This document shows, piece by piece, positions 1 to 7,066 of a DNA stretch of 19,711 nt. A program made the translations under genes and the position numbers. The stretch comes from an uncultured Ktedonobacteraceae bacterium. GTDB lineage: Bacteria; Chloroflexota; Ktedonobacteria; Ktedonobacterales; Ktedonobacteraceae. The stretch covers positions 1 through 19,711 of the forward strand of contig CATPCK010000304.1 of NCBI GenBank assembly GCA_955652655.1, read 5' to 3'. Numbering within the stretch: position 1 is the first letter of the stretch; each line of letters begins with the position of its first letter. The notes beneath the pieces are model-generated. The model was given only the letters and a program-made list of their open reading frames with translations. It was not told the origin of the DNA and made no database searches.

Positions 1-75
1 GGGCGAATACATATACAGGTACAGCAACGCCATGACGATCACAAACACCAGCCAGATCAGATGTCCATTTCTCAT
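1..75 (-). CDS. Small membrane protein, 3' end outside window
   Basis: Reading leftwards from the ATG at 73-75, 25 codons remain before the window edge. The peptide begins MRNGHLIWLVFVIVMALLYL and is one hydrophobic segment after a short polar start, so it is probably a single-pass inner-membrane peptide or the first helix of a longer protein. A strong Shine-Dalgarno (AGGAGGTGA on the minus strand) sits about 5 bases before the ATG, which makes the start convincing despite the short length. It begins 12 bp after the stop of the 72-aa gene upstream, so the two are probably co-transcribed. No function can be assigned. Confidence 0.6.
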   Translation of the reverse strand, partial: MRNGHLIWLVFVIVMALLYLYMYSP

Positions 76-87
76 GCGCTTCACCTC

Positions 88-306
88 CTACCATTGGCTT
101 GCCATGCGGCGACTGGTGTGACCAGCCTGTTGTGGACGATAGACATTCAACCCCACTTTGACCGCTTCCCATCCAGGCACCGCCACATTGCCACCGGTTG
201 TCGCAATGATGACCGACTTCCCACTGGACGACACCCCAAGCTCCTGGCTGAGATCAACCCGAATGATCAACTGATCACCCTCAACTTCAAACTCAACATT
301 CTGCAT
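88..306 (-). CDS. Conserved-looking hypothetical protein, 72 aa
   Basis: The start is MQNVEFEVEGDQLIIRVDLS, chosen because AAAGGAGGA lies just upstream on the minus strand; an in-frame ATG 26 codons earlier has no comparable site and would overlap the preceding gene. The protein alternates beta-like stretches (VEFEVEGDQLIIRVDL, KSVIIATTGGNVAVPG, VKVGLNVYR) and has no signal peptide or membrane segment. It resembles small all-beta hypothetical proteins common in phages and Gram-positive bacteria (motif SGKSxxIATTGGN), but this is recalled from pattern and not searched. It lies 20 bp after the zinc-ribbon-like gene and 12 bp before the membrane peptide, making the middle gene of a small operon. 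Function unknown. Confidence 0.65.
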   Translation of the reverse strand: MQNVEFEVEGDQLIIRVDLSQELGVSSSGKSVIIATTGGNVAVPGWEAVKVGLNVYRPQQAGHTSRRMASQW

Positions 307-326
307 AGGCTTCCTCCTTTGCTGCC

Positions 327-536
327 CTAATGGCTTGCTATCACAGCTCCATAACGCTGGTTGAGACGCCAGCATGTCCAACATAAATTGCCATAGAGAA
401 CGTAGTTATGGGTTTGATGCAGTGCATTCCCACATCCGTCGCAGGAGTACAACAATCGATGCACTCGCTGAGCATACCGACCAAACCGCTCTTCCACCCA
501 ATCATGCCGCCGTTGTCTTCCATGCTGTTCACTCAT
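327..536 (-). CDS. Small zinc-ribbon-like protein, 69 aa
   Basis: The product begins MSEQHGRQRRHDW and contains CDGCG, then about 15 residues, then CWTCW. These two CxxC knuckles would form a four-cysteine zinc ribbon. The N-terminal half is basic (RQRRHDWVEERFGRYAQR), which fits a nucleic-acid-binding or adaptor role. The ATG at 534-536 is preceded by AGGAGGG with about 5 bases of spacing, which is better than the in-frame ATG five codons upstream. It is the first gene of the leftward small-gene operon and is divergent from the XRE operon across a shared control region. No family name is recognised; the zinc-binding inference rests only on the cysteine spacing. Confidence 0.6.
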   Translation of the reverse strand: MSEQHGRQRRHDWVEERFGRYAQRVHRLLYSCDGCGNALHQTHNYVLYGNLCWTCWRLNQRYGAVIASH

Positions 537-610
537 AAGCCCTCCTTGCACTCATGGCTTACTATAGCTACTTCACTCCTCCAATCCCTTGGAAATTTTG
601 TACTGTGTAA

Positions 611-639
611 AGGATACCTCGCCTGTGCTTCGTAGTCAA
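611..639 (-). promoter_or_regulatory. Sigma-A-type promoter for the leftward small-gene operon
   Basis: On the minus strand TTGACT (634-639) and TATCCT (611-616) are separated by 17 bases. Transcription would start near 604, leaving a leader of about 68 bases to the ATG at 536. Confidence 0.5.
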
Positions 640-648
640 TATAAAATA

Positions 649-662
649 AGACTAATTTGTCT
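649..662. promoter_or_regulatory. Candidate operator between divergent promoters
   Basis: AGAC (649-652) and GTCT (659-662) form an inverted repeat around TAATTT. It lies between the -35 boxes of the leftward (639) and rightward (672) promoters. Related half-sites recur downstream at 724-730 (GAGACAG), 736-740 (CTGTC), 751-757 (GAGACAG) and 774-778 (GAGAC). The adjacent gene encodes an HTH protein, so autoregulation is plausible but inferred. Confidence 0.4.
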
Positions 663-671
663 CATAATGTA

Positions 672-701
672 TTGACAAAATTGGCCTTTTTATGCTACAA
701 T
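672..701 (+). promoter_or_regulatory. Sigma-A-type promoter for the XRE/radical-SAM/M20 operon
   Basis: TTGACA (672-677) and TACAAT (696-701) are separated by 18 bases, and the start site would be near 708. The leader of about 70 bases carries three of the GAGAC half-sites, including the inverted pair GACAG/CTGTC at 726-740. Confidence 0.65.
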
Positions 702-779
702 TCTCGTAATCAAGATCACATTTGAGACAGGCTTGCTGTCAATAAATTTAGAGACAGCAGTGATGAGAAAGAAGAGACC

Positions 780-2507
780 ATGAGGAAATTTGCACAAATT
801 CTGACAAAATACGTAGAAGCTTCAGGGATGAAACAAACACGAGTTGCTTCAATCGCAAGTATCAGCTACAACTATCTTCAGCGCCTCTTGAGTGGAGACC
901 GTAACCCGAGTGAACAAGTCGTGTACAAACTGACAGAGGCATTGCATCTTTCCGTTGAACAAACAGGTGAGCTCTTAGCAGCTGCTGGCTATGCCCCTCC
1001 CATGAATCTCCTTCAACCAGTTCCAGTTCGGGAGCAATCCAGCATCATTCCTTCTGCATCACTGAAAGAGAGCAATCCAGCAACCATCATAACTCAGCAA
1101 TTCTATCGCCTCACCCAAGAAATACCTGAAACATTGCAGGCGCAGTTTTTCGAAGAAATGAGACATTTACTTGGGTATGCGCGCTACAAATATATCCTCA
1201 GTGGAGGCGCGAGCCTGCTTGATCTCAACCTCACACGTTCTCAATTCGCTCTTGCCGAGCAGACGGCTGATACAAGTCAGCACGACCAATCCTATCTCGA
1301 TATGATTGCTCAGCTGATAGGAGAACTCCATACTGAGCCAGAAAAGGAAGATCATCAAGAAACAGAAGCGGTATCGCAACCTCCAGAAGCACTTGAGGAT
1401 ATGCTTTCAGCAATTGATCGTCTGACGGGCAATATCCTGGCCGGAGAGGTATCAGCAGGAAATTATCAACCGCAGCTCATCATGCAGATGTTTGAGATGT
1501 TACGCGAGGGCGCACCCTGGGAAATTCGTCGCCGTATCGCTGAGGCACTGCCAGGCCTCTGCAAACTTGACATCTCAGGTGCAGAACAACTCATGGAGAC
1601 GCTCCGTCTCGATCACGACGACACTCGCGGAGTCGATATCCGTCGCCGCGTCATAGAAGCTTTACCCATCCTTTTCGAGGTTTCACCGCTCTCTTTGCCA
1701 ATCGTTCTTCAACTATTACGCCCACGACAAGGCGATGATATCTATGTTGCGCTCGCGAGCATTGAGGCATATGGGGATATCCAGACGAAAGCGAAGCAGC
1801 TCCTCGAAAACGCTTCAAATAAACCACATGAAGAGGATCTCCGTGAAGTGGAATCGCTTGCAACCATCTTGCAACAAGGTCAGATGGAAATAGCGAAAGC
1901 TCAGCGTCAACTAATCACGAGTTGGGAAGGAACTGAACGAGAATGCCTCCAATTCTCCCTGGCACTCCATAATCTGCTGTGTGCACCTGATACAATGTTG
2001 ATCTCGCTGCGAGAAGGGTTACAATCTCCTGAGAAACTGATACAATATGCAGCGACACGCTACTTAGAGCGCGTCTTACATGCTAGACCACTGGAAACGC
2101 TCGACCTCTATCAAATGGTCCTGCACAGTACCATGCGACGGAATATTCGCCGAACGGTCGCCAAAGCGTTACCAGCACTCTTACACTGTCTGCAAGAGAC
2201 GTCACTTTCAACGCGAGCACACGCTCGTGCTGTCATCAGCGATTTAGCTGTTGATCCCGACATGTATATTCGCCGAGCTGTCGCAGACCACGCCATGCAG
2301 ATTTTCTATATTGACCGGGAGTTCTTACTCATCCTCCTTCGTCACATGCAGAAAGATATAGACCCGGCGATTCGCCATCGTTTGCAACCAGTCGCCTTAC
2401 GTTTGGCCCAAGTCTGGCTCATCTGGTATGCCGAGACAGCAGGTCTCGTTGATACCAAGCATACAAAGCGTAATCAGAAGAAAGCACTCGCACCGTTCGG
2501 AGAGTAA
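780..2507 (+). CDS. XRE-family HTH regulator with HEAT-like C-terminal domain
   Basis: Residues about 3-70 form a Cro/CI-type helix-turn-helix domain (MKQTRVASIASISYNYLQRL as recognition region, then a short helix and LLAAAGY). Residues about 220-560 are entirely helical with repeated units such as WEIRRRIAEALPGL, VDIRRRVIEALPIL, IRRTVAKALPALL and YIRRAVADHAMQI. This spacing and the D/I-RRxxAEALP signature are typical of HEAT/ARM-like solenoids. Family knowledge suggests the N-terminus binds DNA while the solenoid binds a protein or other effector. At 575 aa it is far longer than a simple repressor. It is first in an operon: its stop is only 2 bp before the radical SAM ATG. The repeated GAGAC sites upstream suggest it controls its own promoter and the divergent small genes. 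No membrane segment or enzymatic motif is seen. Confidence 0.8.
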   Translation: MRKFAQILTKYVEASGMKQTRVASIASISYNYLQRLLSGDRNPSEQVVYKLTEALHLSVEQTGELLAAAGYAPPMNLLQPVPVREQSSIIPSASLKESNPATIITQQFYRLTQEIPETLQAQFFEEMRHLLGYARYKYILSGGASLLDLNLTRSQFALAEQTADTSQHDQSYLDMIAQLIGELHTEPEKEDHQETEAVSQPPEALEDMLSAIDRLTGNILAGEVSAGNYQPQLIMQMFEMLREGAPWEIRRRIAEALPGLCKLDISGAEQLMETLRLDHDDTRGVDIRRRVIEALPILFEVSPLSLPIVLQLLRPRQGDDIYVALASIEAYGDIQTKAKQLLENASNKPHEEDLREVESLATILQQGQMEIAKAQRQLITSWEGTERECLQFSLALHNLLCAPDTMLISLREGLQSPEKLIQYAATRYLERVLHARPLETLDLYQMVLHSTMRRNIRRTVAKALPALLHCLQETSLSTRAHARAVISDLAVDPDMYIRRAVADHAMQIFYIDREFLLILLRHMQKDIDPAIRHRLQPVALRLAQVWLIWYAETAGLVDTKHTKRNQKKALAPFGE

Positions 2508-2509
2508 AG

Positions 2510-3892
2510 ATGACGACCATGAATACCAAAATAGCTTCTGTCGCCGTGGCGTTTCTTGCAAGTGATGTGAATCGCTTTAGTATCAATGCCTTAACCGGTG
2601 CTATAGAACAAGATCCAGATCTCCAAGTCACCTTGAGCTTTCCCCATCCGCGCTCGGCCACGACATGCCAGGCAGAGATAGAGCAGCTGGTACAGCGTGT
2701 AGGACCATCCGGTACCGTGGTGGTGGCTTTCAGCTTTATGAGTTCGGCACTGGTCACAACGACACAGTTGTTACACCAATTGCAAGAAGGACTGGTCAGC
2801 CGACGCCATCAACTGCTCTTTGTTGCTGGAGGACCTCACGCATCAGGGGACGCAGTAGGCACGCTCGCCATGGGATTTGACGTGGTATTCATTGGGGAAA
2901 GTGAATATTCGTTTCTCGCATTTCTTCACCGGCTCACAGAGAAACGGTGTGATTTCCAGGATATTCGAGGACTGGCATTTCTGGCAGAGGACAGCACAGG
3001 AAAAAAGCGAGTGATGCGTACTGGAAGGGCTCCGCTGATTGAACTCAACGAACACTATCCCAGCATCGGTGTACAGCATCACCGTCTGGGAGCTATCGAA
3101 ATTGGGCGAGGATGTCCGCATGCATGTGGCTTCTGTCAGACGCCTTTCTTACACGGAGCCCGAATGCGCTATCGCTCACTCGAGAATACGTTGGAACATA
3201 TTGAACAGCTCGTACAAGCAGGGTTCAAGGATATCCGTTTTACGACGCCAAACGCTCTGGCATATCTCTCCGATGATGGAGTACACCCTGACTACACACG
3301 ATTGGAGCAGGCACTCAGAGCGATGCACGAGGTTGCAGGCAAGGCAAGGATTAAGTTTGGAGAGTTCCCCAGCGAGATGCGTCCTGAACACATCACACCT
3401 GAACTGGCACAACTCATTGACCGCTATTCCGATGCGTCTTACATTGCGATCGGTGCCCAGTCGGGCAGTGAACCCATGCTCGAAGCCATGCACCGGGAAC
3501 ACGATGTCGCCGCGGTCGAGCGCGCGGTCTCCTGCCTAGTGAAATACTGCCATAAGCTCAAGAAAATCTATGTGGACTTCATTGCCGGACTGCCACATGA
3601 AACTGCCCAGGATGAGACTTTAAGCCAGCATTTGATGGAACGGCTCACACGCATGAGTCCAAAGGTCTGTATCCACAGCCATACCTTCATGCCACTTCCA
3701 GGCACGCCGATGCAGTACATGCCACCTGGTTCAGTCGGTAAGACGACACGTGCGACATTTGAAAAACTCTCAAAACGCGGCCAGGAGTGGGGAGACTGGC
3801 AGGAGCAGGAAGAAATTGCGCATGCAATCACTGAGTTTCGCCGGGAGGTGCGTGGAGAAGTTTCCTCTCTTCGCAGAAGTAGTCCATCATGA
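2510..3892 (+). CDS. B12-binding-domain/radical SAM protein (MJ_1487-like)
   Basis: Residues about 5-135 resemble a cobalamin-binding Rossmann domain with GGPHAS at 107-112 and the family-typical IGESE at 128-132. A radical SAM domain follows, with the iron-sulfur motif GCPHACGFC giving Cys202, Cys206 and Cys209 in CxxxCxxC spacing. Later segments (YIAIGAQSGSEPML, VDFIAGLPHET, HTFMPLPGTPM) match the barrel of B12-radical SAM enzymes. The length of 460 aa is usual for the MJ_1487/TIGR04013-type family, whose substrate I do not know. The DxHxxG cobalamin-ligand motif is not evident, so actual B12 use is uncertain. GGAGAG before the ATG overlaps the end of the regulator gene, and the gene's TGA overlaps the next ATG. 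This tight coupling suggests that the M20 enzyme works in the same pathway. Confidence 0.85.
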   Translation: MTTMNTKIASVAVAFLASDVNRFSINALTGAIEQDPDLQVTLSFPHPRSATTCQAEIEQLVQRVGPSGTVVVAFSFMSSALVTTTQLLHQLQEGLVSRRHQLLFVAGGPHASGDAVGTLAMGFDVVFIGESEYSFLAFLHRLTEKRCDFQDIRGLAFLAEDSTGKKRVMRTGRAPLIELNEHYPSIGVQHHRLGAIEIGRGCPHACGFCQTPFLHGARMRYRSLENTLEHIEQLVQAGFKDIRFTTPNALAYLSDDGVHPDYTRLEQALRAMHEVAGKARIKFGEFPSEMRPEHITPELAQLIDRYSDASYIAIGAQSGSEPMLEAMHREHDVAAVERAVSCLVKYCHKLKKIYVDFIAGLPHETAQDETLSQHLMERLTRMSPKVCIHSHTFMPLPGTPMQYMPPGSVGKTTRATFEKLSKRGQEWGDWQEQEEIAHAITEFRREVRGEVSSLRRSSPS

Positions 3893-5115
3893 AAAAACGA
3901 GAAACCATCTCTGCCGCCATCGAAGAAACCTTTGACCAACAAGTTGATTTCCTCCAACGCCTAGTCCAGACGAAGAGTACAAAACCTTTCACATCTGAGA
4001 CCTCTTCTCCCACAGCTCCAGTAGAACGAGAAGTAGCACAGATGATTCAACAGGAACTGCACCGCTTGGGCTTCAAAGCAGAGCTGTACGGCGGCTCATC
4101 TCAACGTCCAAATGTGCTTTGCCATGTTCCAGGATCAGGCAATTCAGAGAAAACCCTTATTCTCACGACACACATGGATACCGTTGAACCAGTCGATTAC
4201 ACACGTGACCCATGGGGAGGGCAGATCGAAGAAGGTCGGCTGTATGGAGTGGGAGCGGCAGATGCGAAAGCGCAAATTGCCACATTCATCTATGCCGCCC
4301 ACGCAATGCGCAAGGCAGGTATCACTTTAGGTGGCAAACTTACACTCGCCTTCGTCGTCGATGAAGAGCCTGGTGCCTGCTCACCGTACGGTACACAATA
4401 CCTGTTAGAGCAGGGATTACTACGCGGAGATGCTGCCATCATTGGAGAACCTGGTAACAAGATCATCGCCATCGGGCACCGAGGTCTCTATCGTTTCCGT
4501 CTAACCATTTACGGTGAAGCAACCCATACTGGTATACGGGCGTGGGAACAAGGAACACGTGGACATAATGCGATCCTCGATATGGCACGCGTATCTGTAG
4601 CACTCTCAGAGTGCCCACTCCCTACAAGTAGTTCAGCAGCCTTTCCAAATAGAAAATCTGTCTTGACCTTCCCCACGCTCATTCATGGGGGAACCGGCAT
4701 CAACGTTGTCCCCAGTTCATGTGAGGCATACGGAGATGCACGTTTGTTACCTGGCATATCCGCTGAGGAAATCAAGCAACTCATCAAGGATCAACTCGCA
4801 ATGCTCTCTATTTCAAAGTATCGCCTTGACGACCTCCTTGTTGTACCAGCAGTAGAGACAAGCCATGAGAGTGAAGTCGTTCAGGCCATCACAGCAGCTG
4901 TAGAAGCTACTACAGGTATACAACCTCGATTAGAGGGAGGTGGCCCGACATGTGACGGCTGGATGTTCATTACAAGAGGGATTCCCGCTGTCTGTGGATA
5001 TGGTGTCAGGTGTGGAGGCGTGCATGGGGCTGATGAATGGGTAGACTTGAATAGCATGCGAACAATTACAGAAATATTCGCTCATACGATTTTACACTAT
5101 CTTGGTGCAAGTTAG
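3889..5115 (+). CDS. M20-family metallopeptidase/deacylase (ArgE/DapE/ACY1 type)
   Basis: The 408-aa product carries the expected di-zinc landmarks: THMDTVEP (about residues 94-101), GAADAKA (about 122-128; the family's usual Gly after DxK is replaced by Ala), VVDEEPG (about 157-162, catalytic and metal glutamates), IGEPG (about 185-189) and a C-terminal GGVHGADEW histidine. HTG followed by an alpha/beta insert (about 200-310) fits the dimerisation domain. Such enzymes hydrolyse N-acyl amino acids, small peptides or carbamoyl/succinyl-amino acids in the cytoplasm; the substrate cannot be read from sequence. No signal peptide is present. Its ATG overlaps the radical SAM stop (ATGA), implying translational coupling. 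It ends the operon; only a weak inverted repeat (GTCTAA/TTAGAC, 5118-5147) follows. Confidence 0.88.
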   Translation: MKKRETISAAIEETFDQQVDFLQRLVQTKSTKPFTSETSSPTAPVEREVAQMIQQELHRLGFKAELYGGSSQRPNVLCHVPGSGNSEKTLILTTHMDTVEPVDYTRDPWGGQIEEGRLYGVGAADAKAQIATFIYAAHAMRKAGITLGGKLTLAFVVDEEPGACSPYGTQYLLEQGLLRGDAAIIGEPGNKIIAIGHRGLYRFRLTIYGEATHTGIRAWEQGTRGHNAILDMARVSVALSECPLPTSSSAAFPNRKSVLTFPTLIHGGTGINVVPSSCEAYGDARLLPGISAEEIKQLIKDQLAMLSISKYRLDDLLVVPAVETSHESEVVQAITAAVEATTGIQPRLEGGGPTCDGWMFITRGIPAVCGYGVRCGGVHGADEWVDLNSMRTITEIFAHTILHYLGAS

Positions 5116-5227
5116 CAGTCTAAAACATACTATTGGCTTGCTTAGACAAGTAAAGAAAAACTGAAGAATAATAGTAGTATTATATACATGAAAGGGTATA
5201 AACCCGCGCGGTACAACCCCACTAAAA

Positions 5228-7006
5228 GATATTGTTGGCGAAGTGCCCTCAGCTAGGCGGCAGCCGCAGATTGCGCAGAAGCAATCAGCCTAGCGAAGCG
5301 AGAGGTGGGCGTCGAAGCATGGATGTCCCCTGCTATCCAGGCACAAGCCCGAAGGACGTTCATAGCAGTGGCCGTAAGAAATGCCTGAAGCCGAAGCTTT
5401 TTGCTGCCGATGTAGCGTGCGCGGCGCATGTCGCAGGTTCGCACCGCTTGAGCAATCGTCCCTTCCACCCCGGCCCGTTTGGCATAGATCGTTCGAAACT
5501 CAGGGGTCAGTTCACGCTCACGGGCCTCATGAAGAGCATGATAGGCCTGCTCATTGGGCTGTAAGATAAGCACACGTGCAGGACTGTGAGTACACTGAGC
5601 ATGGAAGGGACACGCCTGACAGACCGCCTGAGGAAACCGCACCCGAATGACCGCTTTGCCATGCCGATCGGGAATGATGCCCCAACTCTGACTGGTCTGC
5701 GAAGTTGGGCAAGTCACCTGGTGAGCCTGCCAATCAATGCTGAACTGGCTGTGATCAAAGCCAAAAGCCTCCTTGGCTTGCCAACTCACATCTGGGGGCA
5801 CAGGCCCGACGACATCCACTTGATAGCGGTTCTGACTCTGGGCAAGCACCTCCGCATCGACATATCCCATATCCACCAGATGCTGATCGGGAAGCAACTC
5901 ATGCTCCGCTAACTGCTCATGAAGCTCTCCCATGACCTCTCCATCTGGTGTCGTGGCGGCAGTGGTGGTGACCTCGACAATGAGATGCGGCTCATCGGTC
6001 TCACACGTCTCGGTGAAATGCACCTTGTACCCGGTCCATGTCGTGCTCTTCTTCCGGCTGTAGCGCGCCTCGACATCATAGGGCGAAGTGATGAGCAGTG
6101 CTGATGGCGGCAGTTCTTGATCGGAGCGCCAGGGAGTGCCTTGCTCACTAGCATGATAGTGCTGTATCCAGACACACCGCAACGTGTCAATGGCTTCCAA
6201 TTCCTGCAACCATGCCGGACTCGTCTTGGCATAGACCTTTTCTAAGAGGGTCCGACCATCCATCCCAATGGTTTCAGCCAGGCTCACCCGCGCCGTCGCT
6301 TCTTTAGGAAGACGAAAATCGCTGAAGCGTCTGCGATACCGCTCTGCCCAATCCGGATCCATCTGCTCTAGCAGCCAGTCGGGAGCGACTTCTGCCAGGA
6401 CATTGAGCGCATGACGCATCGTTTCTCCCACACATTCCAGGCGACGGAGCGTTCGAATGGCTGCAAGCACGTGCGTTGAATCGGTTCGTTGTTTCCCTCT
6501 TGCTTTGATCCATCCGCGCTCTCGACACCGCTCCAGCAGGAGATCGAAGAGACGGCGCTCTGCTCCATTGGCTAGCAGGCGACTCCGAAATTCCGAGAGC
6601 ACCGAGAAGTCAAAACCAGGGTGGGTGAGTTCCAAGCTTAACGCGTACTTCCAGTCGATCCGCGTGCGTACGGCATCAGCGGCTTGTCTGTCGGTCAGCC
6701 CTTCGGCATATTGCATGACGGTCACCAAGGCGAGACGCCAAGGCTCCAGTGCCGGTTGACCATGGGTTGGAAACAGATCAAGAAAATCTTGATCTTGATA
6801 CAGTGTTCCTAATTCATCACGCATCTGCATGTAGACGTTTCCCTGTGGAAGTACTGCATGTGCTACACGGGCCGTTTCTTCGGGTATGGCTAGTATTGGT
6901 TGTGGATGTAACGACATCTGCTCCCTCCTGGTTGTCTTGACTGCTTCCTCCCCTCAGTATCTCATATTTCTCACCCTTGCCTCTCTGGCACTTCGCCAAC
7001 AATATC
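5228..7006 (-). mobile_element. IS1182-like insertion sequence, complete
   Basis: Perfect 20-bp inverted repeats bound the element: GATATTGTTGGCGAAGTGCC at 5228-5247 and its reverse complement at 6987-7006. A single full-length transposase reads leftwards between them. No clear target-site duplication is visible. It sits inside the left end of the IS1-like element and is therefore the younger of the two insertions. Confidence 0.88.
5253..6917 (-). CDS. IS1182-family transposase, 554 aa
   Basis: The N-terminal third is a DUF772-type domain (LEPWRLALVTVMQYAEGLTD, DWKYALSLELTHPGFDFSVL, FRSRLL). The DDE catalytic core has the first Asp in KQRTDSTHVLAAI (about residue 145), the second in HLVDMGYVDAEV (about 350), and the Glu in RAGVEGTIAQAVR (about 490). 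A Cys cluster (VCQACPFHAQC, about 435-445) before the last catalytic residue is usual in this family. The ATG is preceded on the minus strand by AGGAGGG. The length of 554 aa is normal for the family and no frameshift is seen, so the element may still be active. The stop lies only 6 bp inside the left inverted repeat. Confidence 0.92.
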   Translation of the reverse strand: MSLHPQPILAIPEETARVAHAVLPQGNVYMQMRDELGTLYQDQDFLDLFPTHGQPALEPWRLALVTVMQYAEGLTDRQAADAVRTRIDWKYALSLELTHPGFDFSVLSEFRSRLLANGAERRLFDLLLERCRERGWIKARGKQRTDSTHVLAAIRTLRRLECVGETMRHALNVLAEVAPDWLLEQMDPDWAERYRRRFSDFRLPKEATARVSLAETIGMDGRTLLEKVYAKTSPAWLQELEAIDTLRCVWIQHYHASEQGTPWRSDQELPPSALLITSPYDVEARYSRKKSTTWTGYKVHFTETCETDEPHLIVEVTTTAATTPDGEVMGELHEQLAEHELLPDQHLVDMGYVDAEVLAQSQNRYQVDVVGPVPPDVSWQAKEAFGFDHSQFSIDWQAHQVTCPTSQTSQSWGIIPDRHGKAVIRVRFPQAVCQACPFHAQCTHSPARVLILQPNEQAYHALHEARERELTPEFRTIYAKRAGVEGTIAQAVRTCDMRRARYIGSKKLRLQAFLTATAMNVLRACAWIAGDIHASTPTSRFARLIASAQSAAAA

Positions 7007-7066
7007 ACCCGGTGAAAAGGGAAGGAGGACTTGAAAAACCAAGCGTTCATGGGCATTCTGTAAGAT

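Noticed and set aside
5188..5256. A 22-codon frame after the M20 gene (MKGYKPARYN...) considered as a possible peptide precursor for the radical SAM enzyme
   Set aside because: It has no ribosome site and runs across the left ends of both the IS1-like and IS1182-like elements, so it is a chance frame made by the insertions.
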